From: Eubacteriales bacterium
Lineage (GTDB): Bacteria > Bacillota > Clostridia > Lachnospirales > Lachnospiraceae
DNA: 64,000 nt
Reading direction: 5' to 3'
Assembly (NCBI GenBank): GCA_030536555.1
Contig: JAUNPU010000002.1
Coordinates: forward strand, 62,001 to 126,000
Shown: piece by piece, positions 1 to 7,894 of the stretch
How positions within the stretch are numbered: position 1 is the stretch's first letter
Layout of the letters: each line of letters begins with the position of its first letter
Notes under the pieces: generated by a model
Told to the model about the DNA's origin: nothing
The model's database searches: none
The model's input: the letters and a program-made list of their open reading frames with translations, nothing else
Made by a program: the position numbers and the translations under genes

Positions 1-1
1 T

Positions 2-316
2 CATGGCCTGATGCTTGGGCTGGTTGCTTTGCTGGATGACAATTACAGGATTCGCTCAAACAGGGAGTCTGGGGAGGGAAGGTTTGATATCAGTTTGTTT
101 CCGCGGTCTTCCAGATATCCGGGTATCCTGATGGAATTTAAGTATGGTAAATATACGGATGACGCAAGGATGAACGAGGAGGCGGAACGTGCAATCCGTC
201 AGATTGATGATAAGCGATACGACATGGAAATGAAGGATGAGGGAGTTGAAACGATACTGAAAATCGGAATGGCTTTTTTCGGAAAACATGTAAAAATTCT
301 GCAGGAACTCTGCTGA
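2..316 (+). CDS. PD-(D/E)XK nuclease superfamily protein, 3' end only
   Basis: The frame is open to the left edge of the window, so the true start lies upstream; reading from base 2 gives His-Gly-Leu before the first Met at 11. The fragment looks like the C-terminal nuclease-like domain that follows an AAA-ATPase module in the DUF1703 family. Counting from Met at 11, Asp26 and the Glu42-Phe-Lys44 pair in a beta-strand context (ILMEFKYGK) match the D...ExK metal-binding pattern. The segment rich in Glu, Arg and Gln (EEAERAIRQI) fits the helix that follows. Known members are abundant in Bacteroidetes and Clostridia and their function is unproven. The missing ATPase half cannot be verified here. 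Confidence 0.75.
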   Translation, partial: HGLMLGLVALLDDNYRIRSNRESGEGRFDISLFPRSSRYPGILMEFKYGKYTDDARMNEEAERAIRQIDDKRYDMEMKDEGVETILKIGMAFFGKHVKILQELC

Positions 317-377
317 ATAATCAGACCATAAAAGGAATCCTGCAAAATGATGCTGACCAATATGAAGGGGAGAAACT

Positions 378-1229
378 ATGATGTTTGATGCAAGAGAACG
401 AAGAGTTGCAATATTTCAGGATACGATGAAATTATGCAGGGAGAATCCTGTACTTGCCGCTGCAATCGAAGACACGATTCACGGAACAGTTGTTTATCCT
501 GCGGATGGGGAGATTGAACTGAACTGTTCCAAAGCCGGTCCGGGCAGGATTACCGTCAGCAGTGACCGCAGCTTTCAGGCGGCCATGGAACTTCGCAGTA
601 TCTATCCGGACAGCCGGATCGCGGTGCACAATTTTGCGTCTGCCACCAATCCGGGAGGCGGTGTGGAGCGGGGAAGCAGTGCGCAGGAGGAGGCGCTTTG
701 CAGATGTTCCACTCTGTATCCCTGTCTGAAAACCGATGATCTGTTCCGGAAGTTTTATGGATTTCATCGCGCCGGAAAAGATGCGCGCTACACAGATGCC
801 TGCATCTATACGCCGGGGATTCTGATTGTAAAGTCGGATACGGATGTTCCGGAGCTGCTGCCGGAGAAGGAGTGGAATCCGGTGGATGTGATTACCTGCG
901 CTGCCCCCAACCTGCGGGAGCGACCTTACAATGCCATGAACCCGGGAAGCGGTGCGGCGGTGAAGGTCAGCGACAGAGAACTGCTGGATATACATAAGTC
1001 CAGGGCTGAGAAGATTTTGCGGGCAGCGGCTGCAAATGGAGCGGATTGCCTGGTACTTGGCGCATTCGGGTGCGGTGCATTCTGCAACAACCCAAAAGTG
1101 GTTGCCAGAGCTTATAGGGAGGTACTTCCGGAGTATGCGGGGTATTTTACGGAAATTGTGTTTGCCGTGTACTGCTCGCCGAGGGATAGCAGGAACTATG
1201 AGGTGTTTCGGGGGATGTTGGGGAAGTGA
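378..1229 (+). CDS. TIGR02452-family macrodomain protein, microbial PARG-like
   Basis: A 283-residue protein of the TIGR02452/DUF2263 family, related to bacterial poly(ADP-ribose) glycohydrolases. The PARG signature is visible: Gly93-Gly94-Gly95 followed by Gln103-Glu104-Glu105 (GGG...QEE), preceded by HNFASATNP, the ribose-contacting region of macrodomains. A second conserved loop, VLGAFGCGAFCNNP near residues 227-239, is the phosphate loop of this fold. Family members remove ADP-ribose from proteins or nucleic acids; the physiological substrate here is unknown. The start is the ATG at 378 after GGGGAGAAACT; a second ATG follows directly at 381. The ADP-ribosyltransferase-like HYD1 module at 13.8 kb is unlinked, so no pairing is claimed. 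Confidence 0.85.
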   Translation: MMFDARERRVAIFQDTMKLCRENPVLAAAIEDTIHGTVVYPADGEIELNCSKAGPGRITVSSDRSFQAAMELRSIYPDSRIAVHNFASATNPGGGVERGSSAQEEALCRCSTLYPCLKTDDLFRKFYGFHRAGKDARYTDACIYTPGILIVKSDTDVPELLPEKEWNPVDVITCAAPNLRERPYNAMNPGSGAAVKVSDRELLDIHKSRAEKILRAAAANGADCLVLGAFGCGAFCNNPKVVARAYREVLPEYAGYFTEIVFAVYCSPRDSRNYEVFRGMLGK

Positions 1230-1327
1230 ATCACTTCTGTACTTATAAAATGAGTTATGATGGGATTGATGAGGGTGGAGCATATATCGATTTCTGGTTA
1301 AATCTGCCCTCTTTTTTACAGTTTGCA

Positions 1328-1356
1328 TTGACAGATGGTTATGATTTTTTTATAAT
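1328..1356 (+). promoter_or_regulatory. Consensus sigma-A promoter without an adjacent gene
   Basis: TTGACA at 1328-1333 and TATAAT at 1351-1356 are separated by exactly 17 bases, a perfect housekeeping promoter. No open reading frame of useful size begins within the next 200 bases. An 8-bp hairpin (AACAGGAA / TTCCTGTT, about 1369-1389) lies just after the expected transcription start. Confidence 0.7.
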
Positions 1357-1529
1357 TTGAAACAAGCTCAACAGGAATTTCTTTCCTGTTTAGTCAGAGT
1401 TATATCTTTATACTCAAGTGTGAAGTCACACAATGATTCGATCTTTGTATGTGTAATAGCGAAGGAAGGGCGGTGATAGTCTGGATTGATATGAAAAAGA
1501 TTTATCAGTGACAGGTAGAATTTTGCTTA

Positions 1530-1558
1530 TTGACAATATGGCATATATGCCATATAAT
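1530..1558 (+). promoter_or_regulatory. Toxin-antitoxin promoter with embedded palindromic operator
   Basis: TTGACA (1530-1535) and TATAAT (1553-1558) are spaced by 17 bases. The spacer and the first part of the -10 form a perfect 20-bp palindrome at 1536-1555, with GGCAT and ATGCC half-sites. A repressor bound there would cover the promoter. The natural candidate is the HTH antitoxin encoded by the second gene of the pair. Confidence 0.8.
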
Positions 1559-1571
1559 ATAAGGAGAACGA

Positions 1572-1928
1572 ATGCAGAAATTTGAGATTGTATTTTATCA
1601 AAAGATGAATGGAGATTCACCGGTGGAGGATTTTCTTTCTTCTCTGGACATTAAGACACATGCGAAAATGGTTGGATTGCTTGAAATTCTGGAAGAGAAG
1701 GGCAATATGCTTCGTGAACCATACAGCAAGCATCTGAAAGATGGGATTTATGAGCTTCGATGCAAGCATGGGACGGATATCCGCAGGGTTTTATATTTTT
1801 TCTATTGCGGTGGAAAGATTGTGCTGACCAATGGTTTTGTGAAGAAAACGCAGAAAACACCATGGATGGAAATCGAGAAAGCAAGGCGGAGAAGGGCGGA
1901 TTATATGGAAAGGATGGGAGCAGAATGA
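1572..1928 (+). CDS. HigB/Gp49-like RelE-superfamily toxin
   Basis: A 118-residue protein of the phage Gp49-like (DUF891, PF05973) family, the HigB-type branch of RelE ribonucleases that cut mRNA on the ribosome. Family hallmarks are the N-terminal FEIVFYQ strand, SPVEDFLSSL helix, LKDGIYELR (the conserved 'G-L-Y-E-L-R' block), RRVLYFFYCGGKIVLTNGFVKKTQKTP and the basic C-terminal helix EIEKARRRRADY. It starts at the ATG at 1572 after AAGGAGAACGA. Its stop overlaps the antitoxin start (ATGA), the usual coupling in toxin-first HigBA systems. Known biology of the family supports toxin activity; activity here is inferred. Confidence 0.9.
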   Translation: MQKFEIVFYQKMNGDSPVEDFLSSLDIKTHAKMVGLLEILEEKGNMLREPYSKHLKDGIYELRCKHGTDIRRVLYFFYCGGKIVLTNGFVKKTQKTPWMEIEKARRRRADYMERMGAE

Positions 1929-2209
1929 AAACATTAAAGCAATATAAAGCTCAGCAGATGAAACAGCCGGAATTTGCACGGGAATACGAAGCGATACAGC
2001 CGGAACTGGATGTGATCAGAGCGATTGTGGATGCCAGAATTTCTCAGAATCTGACGCAGAAAGAGCTTGCTCAGAGGACGGGGATTCATCAGGCAGATAT
2101 CAGCAAACTGGAAAACGGCACCAGAAATCCTTCAATCAAGCTGCTGCAAAAGTTAGCAGACGGCATGGGAATGGCATTAAAGATTGAGTTTGTACCAAAA
2201 GCAAAATAA
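1925..2209 (+). CDS. HigA-like XRE-family antitoxin
   Basis: A 94-residue helix-turn-helix protein. The correct start is the ATG at 1925, which overlaps the toxin stop codon by four bases; longer in-frame openings upstream lie inside the toxin gene. The HTH_3 core is clear: ISQNLTQKELAQRTGIHQ, then the recognition helix region ADISKLENGTRNPS and LLQKLADGMGMALKIEF, typical for HigA antitoxins paired with Gp49-like toxins. It should neutralise the preceding toxin and repress the shared promoter through the palindrome at 1536-1555. Confidence 0.9.
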   Translation: MKTLKQYKAQQMKQPEFAREYEAIQPELDVIRAIVDARISQNLTQKELAQRTGIHQADISKLENGTRNPSIKLLQKLADGMGMALKIEFVPKAK

Positions 2210-2234
2210 AATCCACTTGACTTTTCCCCTCCAC

Positions 2235-2583
2235 AAGTCTAAAATACTACTTAGATTTCGTTAAGAAATGACAAAGGCAAGGAACGTGTTAAGTAATGTA
2301 CTATTTTCTGCCAGAGAGAAGAGGTCACCGGCTGTAAGCCTCTTTCAGTTCAGATAGACACATGAAGTTCGCACGGGAGCTGCACGGCTGAACCGGTTTC
2401 CGGCAGGTCATCTGCAACAGGAAATCAGATAAGTAAAAGTAAGCTGTGACGCATCATGCACGTTACGCATAAGGAAGTGTCTGTGGCAGAGAGGAAAGAC
2501 GCCGCAGGAATCAGGGTGGTACCGCGATTGTACAGATCGTCCCTTTGGTGTGGAGCCAGACTCCGCAGCAGAGGGATTTTTTT
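2235..2583 (+). promoter_or_regulatory. T-box riboswitch of pheST
   Basis: The leader carries the invariant T-box sequence AGGGTGGTACCGCG at 2513-2526, followed by a terminator made of TCCCT (from 2540) pairing with AGGGA (ending 2576) and a run of seven T. Upstream are the expected long Stem I region with AGAGAGAAGAGG and the GAAGTTCGCACGGGAGCTG segment. In this family uncharged tRNA binds the specifier loop and the T-box bulge, favouring the antiterminator. The downstream pheS predicts a Phe (UUC) specifier, which I did not place with certainty. The region 2210-2613 otherwise holds no gene. Confidence 0.95.
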
Positions 2584-2613
2584 ATACCCCCACAAAAAGA
2601 AAGGAATGAAACC

Positions 2614-3633
2614 ATGAGAGAGCAGTTAGAGAGAATCAAAGCGGAAGCGCTGGCTAAGATTGAAGCTTCCGAGGCACTGGAAGTCTTAAATGACATCCGT
2701 GTGGCTTATCTGGGCAAGAAAGGCGAGCTGACCAGCGTGTTGAAGAGCATGAAGGATGTAGCTCCGGAGGACCGCCCGAAGGTTGGTCAGATGGTCAACG
2801 AGGCGAGAGAGCTGATCGAGGCGAAGCTGGAGGAGACTAAGACCGCACTGGCAAGAAAAGCCCGTGAGGAGCAGATGAAGCGAGAGGTCATCGACGTGAC
2901 CCTTCCGGCGAAGAAGGCAAATATCGGTCACAGCCATCCGAACACCATCGCTCTGGAAGAGGTAGAGCGTATTTTCGTAGGCATGGGCTACGAGGTTGTG
3001 GAAGGTCCGGAGGTAGAGTACGACGAGTACAACTTCGAGAAGCTGAATATTCCGGCAAACCATCCGGCAAAGGACGAGCAGGATACCTTCTATATCAACA
3101 AGGAGATTGTGCTGCGTACCCAGACCTCCCCGGTACAGGCTCGTGTGATGGAGCAGGGCAAGCTGCCGATCCGTATGATCGCACCGGGTCGTGTATTCCG
3201 TTCTGACGAGGTGGATGCAACCCATTCTCCGTCCTTCCATCAGATTGAGGGTCTGGTAATTGACAAGCACATCACCTTCGCTGACTTGAAGGGTACTCTG
3301 GCTGAGTTCGCAAAAGAGCTGTTCGGCGAGGAGACCAAGGTGAAATTCCGTCCCCATCATTTCCCGTTCACAGAGCCCAGCGCCGAGGTGGATGTAAGCT
3401 GCTTCAAGTGCGGCGGAAAAGGCTGCCGTTTCTGTAAGGGTTCCGGTTGGATTGAGATTCTGGGCTGTGGTATGGTTCATCCGCACGTACTGGAGATGTG
3501 TGGCATTGATCCGGAAGAGTACACCGGTTTCGCGTTCGGTGTGGGTCTGGAGCGTATCGCGCTGCTGAAATATGAGATTGACGATATGAGACTGTTGTAC
3601 GAGAACGATATCAGATTCCTGAAACAGTTTTGA
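2614..3633 (+). CDS. pheS: Phenylalanine-tRNA ligase alpha subunit
   Basis: A 339-residue class II aminoacyl-tRNA synthetase subunit that activates phenylalanine and charges tRNA-Phe as an alpha2-beta2 tetramer with PheT. The start at ATG 2614 follows AAAGGAATGAAACC; a longer opening to 2545 would begin inside the T-box terminator. An N-terminal coiled-coil (residues 1-90) precedes the catalytic core with motif 2 (PGRVFRSDEVDATHSPSFHQ) and motif 3 (GFAFGVGLERIALLKY). Cys263, Cys266, Cys271 and Cys274 form a CxxC-x4-CxxC knuckle in the insertion seen in many Clostridia. It is controlled by the T-box leader. Confidence 0.98.
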   Translation: MREQLERIKAEALAKIEASEALEVLNDIRVAYLGKKGELTSVLKSMKDVAPEDRPKVGQMVNEARELIEAKLEETKTALARKAREEQMKREVIDVTLPAKKANIGHSHPNTIALEEVERIFVGMGYEVVEGPEVEYDEYNFEKLNIPANHPAKDEQDTFYINKEIVLRTQTSPVQARVMEQGKLPIRMIAPGRVFRSDEVDATHSPSFHQIEGLVIDKHITFADLKGTLAEFAKELFGEETKVKFRPHHFPFTEPSAEVDVSCFKCGGKGCRFCKGSGWIEILGCGMVHPHVLEMCGIDPEEYTGFAFGVGLERIALLKYEIDDMRLLYENDIRFLKQF

Positions 3634-3817
3634 TAAGCAATGAGGCGTGCGCAGACAAGCTAGAAAAGGCAGACGGAAGCAAGCTTGCTTGTGTACGGCT
3701 GACTTTGCTGGCTTGGCTGCATAGGGCGAATGCCCTCAAGCGAGAAAGACGAAGTCTTTGGAGCTTAGGCACGCCGGAGTAGAATATAGACAGTGAAAAT
3801 ATAAGGAGAAACAAATC
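3634..3817 (+). repeat. Structured spacer between pheS and pheT
   Basis: These 184 bases interrupt a normally tight pheST operon. They are closed by an inverted pair GGCGTGC (3644-3650) / GCACGCC (3769-3775), reinforced by AAGCT (3657-3661) / AGCTT (3762-3766). Inside are three compact hairpins: the 14-bp palindrome AAGCAAGCTTGCTT (3677-3690), AGGGC-GAAT-GCCCT (3723-3736) and AAAGAC-GAA-GTCTTT (3745-3759). No reading frame is convincing. The pattern suggests a mobile palindromic intergenic element or an RNA-processing structure within the operon transcript. Confidence 0.6.
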
Positions 3818-6238
3818 ATGAACACAGCATTATCATGGATTAAAGCATATGTTCCGGATCTGGATGTCACCGCACAGGAATACACCGATGCCATGACCCT
3901 GTCCGGAAGCAAGGTAGAGGGATTTGTCTGCCTTGACAAGAACCTGGAGAAAATCGTAGTAGGTCAGATTGAGAAGATCGAGCGTCACCCGGATGCAGAC
4001 AAGCTGATCATCTGTCAGGTAAATGTCGGCAGCGAGACTATTCAGATCGTAACCGGCGCTCCCAATGTCAAAGAAGGTGACAAGGTTCCGGTGGTACTGG
4101 ACGGCGGCAAGGTAGCAGGCGGTCACGACGGCGGTCCCCTTCCGGAAGACGGAATCCGCATCAAGAACGGCAAGCTGCGGGGCGTGGAGTCCTTCGGCAT
4201 GATGTGCTCCATCGAGGAGCTTGGCTCCAGCAGAGATATGTATCCGCTGGCTCCGGAGAGCGGTATCTACATTCTGCCGGAAGACACGGAGGTAGGCGCG
4301 GATGCAATCGAAGTTCTGGGACTGCATGATGTGGTATTTGAGTATGAGATTACCTCCAACCGTGTGGACTGCTACAGCGTGGTAGGTCTGGCACGTGAGG
4401 CGGCGGCAACCTTCCGCAAGGATTTCTTCCCGCCGGTAGTGACCGAGACCGGCAATGGCGAGGATATTCACGACTACCTGCAGGTAGAGGTGGAGAATAC
4501 CGAGCTTTGCCCGCGCTACTGTGCAAGAATGGTGAAAAATATCAAGCTGGCTCCGTCACCGGAGTGGATGCAGAGAAGACTGGCTGCAAGCGGTATCCGC
4601 CCGATCAACAACATCGTGGACATCACCAACTACGTGATGGAAGAGTACGGTCAGCCCATGCACGCATACGATTATGACCTGATTGCAGGTCACAAGATCG
4701 TGGTGAAATGTGCAAAAGACGGCGACGAGTTCCAGACTCTGGATGAGCAGATTCGTAAGCTGGACAGCACTGTGCTGATGATCAATGACGGCGAGAAGGA
4801 GGTCGGCATCGCAGGTATTATGGGCGGTGAGAACTCCAAGATTACCGATGACGTAAAGACCATGGTATTTGAGGCAGCCTGCTTCGACGGTACCAACATC
4901 CGCCTGTCTGCGAAGAAGGTGGGTCTTAGAACCGACGCTTCTGGTAAGTTCGAGAAGGGTCTGGATCCGAACAATGCAGAGGCAGCCATCAACCGTGCCT
5001 GCCAGCTGATCGAGGAGCTGGGTGCCGGTGAGGTTGTGGGCGGCATCATCGATGTATATCCGGTAAAACGCCAGGAGGTTCGGGTGAAGTTCGACGCTGA
5101 CAAGATCAATGATCTTCTGGGAACCCAGATCAGCGCGGAGGATATGAAGGCTTACTTTAAGAAAATCGATCTGGGCTTTGATGAGGAGACACAGGAAGTC
5201 ATTGCTCCGACCTTCCGTCAGGACCTGCATCGTCTGGCAGATCTGGCAGAGGAGGTTGCACGCTTCTTCGGCTATGACAACATTCCGACCACCCTGCCGT
5301 CCGGCGAGGCGACCACCGGCAAGCTGTCCGAGAAGCTTCGCATCGAGGAGCTGGCAAGAGAGGTTGCAGAGTTCTCCGGCTTCAGCCAGAGCATGACCTA
5401 CTCCTTCGAGAGCCCGAAGGTATTTGACAAGCTGCTGCTTCCGGCTGACTGCAGACTGCGTCAGACCGTGACCATTTTAAATCCCCTTGGTGAGGATTTC
5501 AGCGTGATGCGTACCAGCCCGTTAAACGGACTGTTGACCTCCCTGTCCACCAACTACAACCGCAGAAACAAGGATGTCAAGCTCTATGAGCTGGCAAATA
5601 TCTATCTGCCAAAGGCACTGCCTCTGACCGAGCTTCCGGACGAGCGCATGCAGTTTGCACTGGGTATGTACGGCGAGGGTGATTTCTTCACCATGAAGGG
5701 CGTTGTGGAAGAGTTCTTCGACAAGCTGGGCATGACGAAGAAGGTCCACTACAATCCGGAGTGCAACCGCCCGTATCTGCATCCGGGCAGAAAGGCTGAC
5801 ATCGTATACGAGGGCGTAGTCCTTGGATATGTGGGTGAGATTCACCCGGATGTTGCTGACAACTACAAGCTGGGCGAGCGCACCTACGTGGCAGTTCTGG
5901 ATATGCCGAACGTGACACCGTTTGCAGATTTCGGCCGCAAGTACACCGGCATTGCAAAATACCCGGCAACCACCCGTGATATCAGTATGGTGGTACCGAA
6001 GGAGATTCTTGTTGGACAGATCGAGGACGTTATCGCACAGCGCGGCGGCAAGATCTTAGAGAGCTACAGCCTGTTCGATATTTACGAGGGTTCCCAGATT
6101 AAAGCCGGATTCAAGTCTGTGGCTTACTCCATCGCATTCCGTGCGAAGGATCACACCCTGACCGACGACGAGGTCGGCGCAGCTATGAAGAAGATTCTGA
6201 ATGGCCTGCAGGGGCTGGGGATTGAGCTGAGAGCATAA
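3818..6238 (+). CDS. pheT: Phenylalanine-tRNA ligase beta subunit
   Basis: An 806-residue PheT of normal length. Order of domains: tRNA-binding OB fold (about residues 40-150, containing KVGQIEKIERHPDADKL-type sequence), B3/B4 editing region, B5 domain, synthetase-like core and the C-terminal ferredoxin-fold anticodon-binding domain (KYPATTRDISMVVP to the end), which contacts the tRNA. It starts at ATG 3818 after AAGGAGAAACAA. It works with PheS and is co-transcribed under the T-box leader despite the long spacer. A strong terminator follows. Confidence 0.98.
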   Translation: MNTALSWIKAYVPDLDVTAQEYTDAMTLSGSKVEGFVCLDKNLEKIVVGQIEKIERHPDADKLIICQVNVGSETIQIVTGAPNVKEGDKVPVVLDGGKVAGGHDGGPLPEDGIRIKNGKLRGVESFGMMCSIEELGSSRDMYPLAPESGIYILPEDTEVGADAIEVLGLHDVVFEYEITSNRVDCYSVVGLAREAAATFRKDFFPPVVTETGNGEDIHDYLQVEVENTELCPRYCARMVKNIKLAPSPEWMQRRLAASGIRPINNIVDITNYVMEEYGQPMHAYDYDLIAGHKIVVKCAKDGDEFQTLDEQIRKLDSTVLMINDGEKEVGIAGIMGGENSKITDDVKTMVFEAACFDGTNIRLSAKKVGLRTDASGKFEKGLDPNNAEAAINRACQLIEELGAGEVVGGIIDVYPVKRQEVRVKFDADKINDLLGTQISAEDMKAYFKKIDLGFDEETQEVIAPTFRQDLHRLADLAEEVARFFGYDNIPTTLPSGEATTGKLSEKLRIEELAREVAEFSGFSQSMTYSFESPKVFDKLLLPADCRLRQTVTILNPLGEDFSVMRTSPLNGLLTSLSTNYNRRNKDVKLYELANIYLPKALPLTELPDERMQFALGMYGEGDFFTMKGVVEEFFDKLGMTKKVHYNPECNRPYLHPGRKADIVYEGVVLGYVGEIHPDVADNYKLGERTYVAVLDMPNVTPFADFGRKYTGIAKYPATTRDISMVVPKEILVGQIEDVIAQRGGKILESYSLFDIYEGSQIKAGFKSVAYSIAFRAKDHTLTDDEVGAAMKKILNGLQGLGIELRA

Positions 6239-6247
6239 TATAGAATA

Positions 6248-6303
6248 AGAGAGGAATTGTGGAAAGACAGAGGCGTTTCTGTATTTCTGCAATTCCTCTT
6301 TTC
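6248..6303 (+). terminator. Rho-independent terminator after pheT
   Basis: AGAGGAATTG pairs with CAATTCCTCT around an inner AGACAGA/TCTGT stem and is followed by TTTT. It closes the pheST transcript. Confidence 0.85.
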
Positions 6304-6307
6304 CGTA

Positions 6308-6336
6308 TGGACAAACCACGGTAAACGAGTTATGAT
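6308..6336 (+). promoter_or_regulatory. Promoter of the HD hydrolase gene
   Basis: TGGACA (6308-6313) and TATGAT (6331-6336) are spaced by 17 bases, directly after the pheT terminator and 35 bases before the next start codon. Confidence 0.6.
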
Positions 6337-6371
6337 AGCTACATTTAAAAAAGCAGGAGGCTGATTTCGAC

Positions 6372-6839
6372 ATGATTTTGACAGCTTTGGAGCAGCGGCA
6401 GCTGGAGCTGCTGCTTGGACAGTATCAGCAGGATTCTCATGTCCAGAAAATGAAGCAATATATCCAGCACGGCGCAGTCAGTACCTATGAACACTGCCAG
6501 AATGTGGCGCGGGTGAGCTTCTGGCTGAACCGGCGGCTGGGACTGCATGCAGACGAGCAGGCGCTGGTGACCGGGGCATTTCTCCATGACTTTTACCTGT
6601 ACGACTGGCATGTGCCGGAGGCGTATCACCGGCTGCACGGCTTCTCCCATGCGGCGGTTGCCATGAACAATGCGGTGCGGTATTTTCAGGTGGGGGAGAA
6701 GGAGCAGGCGATTATCCGCTGTCATATGTGGCCCTTGAATCTGACCCGTGTACCCATGAGCCGGGAGGCGGTCATTGTGTGTCTGGCAGATAAATACTGT
6801 TCTGCGGTGGAGACCGTCTGGCAGAGGAAGAAAGGTTAG
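6372..6839 (+). CDS. HD-domain phosphohydrolase
   Basis: A 155-residue single-domain HD protein. The metal-binding set is visible: His41 (STYEHCQNVA), the His72-Asp73 doublet (GAFLHDFYLYDW), His93 (GFSHA), His118 (IIRCHMWP) and Asp140 (CLADKYCS). HD enzymes hydrolyse phosphate esters of nucleotides or phosphorylated metabolites; the substrate cannot be read from the sequence. It is cytoplasmic. It starts at ATG 6372 after AGCAGGAGGCTGATTTCG. The next gene begins 12 bases after its stop, so the two are likely co-transcribed. Confidence 0.85.
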   Translation: MILTALEQRQLELLLGQYQQDSHVQKMKQYIQHGAVSTYEHCQNVARVSFWLNRRLGLHADEQALVTGAFLHDFYLYDWHVPEAYHRLHGFSHAAVAMNNAVRYFQVGEKEQAIIRCHMWPLNLTRVPMSREAVIVCLADKYCSAVETVWQRKKG

Positions 6840-6851
6840 GAGTACATATCG

Positions 6852-7769
6852 ATGTGGATCAGTAAATATTTTGTATATTTTATCATTTATGGAGTTCTTG
6901 GCTGGATTTATGAGTCCATCTACTGCAGCGCAAAGGCAGCCAGGTGGGAGAACCGCGGCTTTCTCTACGGACCCGTCTGTCCGATCTACGGGGTGGGCGG
7001 GATGCTGGTGACGGCGGTCGCGGATATGCTTTCCGGTGGAATCACCCAGTACAGCTATTCCTGGCAGCAGGTGTTTCTGGTGTCATTTCTGGGGAGTATC
7101 GTACTGGAGTATGTGACCTCATGGGGGCTGGAAAAGCTGTTTCATGCATACTGGTGGGACTACAGCCATCTGCCCTTTAATATCAACGGCCGCGTGTGCC
7201 TGCCCTGCTCCCTTGCCTTTGGCTGCGCCGGGCTGCTGATCGTGTATGTGCTGGCGCCGGTGGTCAGAAGAATCACGGCGGGGATCGGACCCTTTGGCTA
7301 TGAGGCACTGAGTCTGGTTCTGATGAGCGTGATTTCCGTGGACGCTACGCTGACGATCTCTTCCCTGTCTCAATTTGAGAAGATTGTGGCGGAGATGGAC
7401 GAGCATGTCAATGCCCATCTGGAGCAGTTTGTGGAGACTCTGGTAGACAAGAGTGCAGCTGCCGGAGAGTCTGCGCGGGAACTGCTGGAGAGCGGAAAGC
7501 AGAGTATCGCCGCCAGACTGGCGGAGGATGGGAAGCAGAGTATTGCGGCAAAATTGGCGGAGGACGGGAAGCAGGCGATTGCCGCGAAGTTGGCGGCGGA
7601 GCGGGAACGGTTCTCCAGGGAGCATATGGAGCGTGTGTTTGAAAATATGGGCGGCATATCGAGAGCTTCCCTGCACCGTGTCAAGGGCTTCCGCCGGACG
7701 CACAGGGTGGAGGCGCATCGGATGGAGACTGTGCTGTCTTTGCTGAAGAAATATAAGAAACGGAAGTAG
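6852..7769 (+). CDS. CmpB/DUF1113-family membrane protein with a repeat tail
   Basis: A 305-residue protein annotated in this family (PF06541) as a putative ABC transporter permease, although no transporter partners lie nearby. The first 180 residues hold about five hydrophobic helices and the family motif regions FIIYGVLGWIYESIY, NRGFLYGPVCPIYG and an aromatic WWDYSHLPFNINGRVCLP block. The cytoplasmic C-terminus is an amphipathic, charged helix containing three consecutive 12-residue repeats (GKQSIAAKLAED type). Start at ATG 6852 after TAGGAGTACATATCG. The true role of the family is unknown. Confidence 0.8.
   Translation: MWISKYFVYFIIYGVLGWIYESIYCSAKAARWENRGFLYGPVCPIYGVGGMLVTAVADMLSGGITQYSYSWQQVFLVSFLGSIVLEYVTSWGLEKLFHAYWWDYSHLPFNINGRVCLPCSLAFGCAGLLIVYVLAPVVRRITAGIGPFGYEALSLVLMSVISVDATLTISSLSQFEKIVAEMDEHVNAHLEQFVETLVDKSAAAGESARELLESGKQSIAARLAEDGKQSIAAKLAEDGKQAIAAKLAAERERFSREHMERVFENMGGISRASLHRVKGFRRTHRVEAHRMETVLSLLKKYKKRK
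7494..7601 (+). repeat. Three 36-bp in-frame tandem repeats
   Basis: Three consecutive 36-base units encode GKQSIAARLAED, GKQSIAAKLAED and GKQAIAAKLAAE. They have diverged at third codon positions while the protein is conserved, which points to selection on the helix rather than a recent duplication. Confidence 0.85.
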
Positions 7770-7894
7770 CCGCACCGGGCAGAATTGCCGGATTGTAAGA
7801 AAAAGATGATGAAAAAGTAAAGAACTTCACAGCCGGTTATAGTAAAATAGTCATAGATAAACACGGAAAAGAATGGCAATTCGGAGGTGGTGCT

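Larger units (their letters stand above)
1230..1571. other. 342-base intergenic region before the toxin-antitoxin pair
   Basis: The region holds no credible protein gene. It contains the orphan promoter at 1328-1356, the hairpin at 1369-1389, a GTGTGA-AG-TCACAC inverted repeat at about 1418-1431, and the toxin-antitoxin promoter at 1530-1558. The composition is distinctly AT-rich compared with the neighbouring macrodomain gene. Confidence 0.6.
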
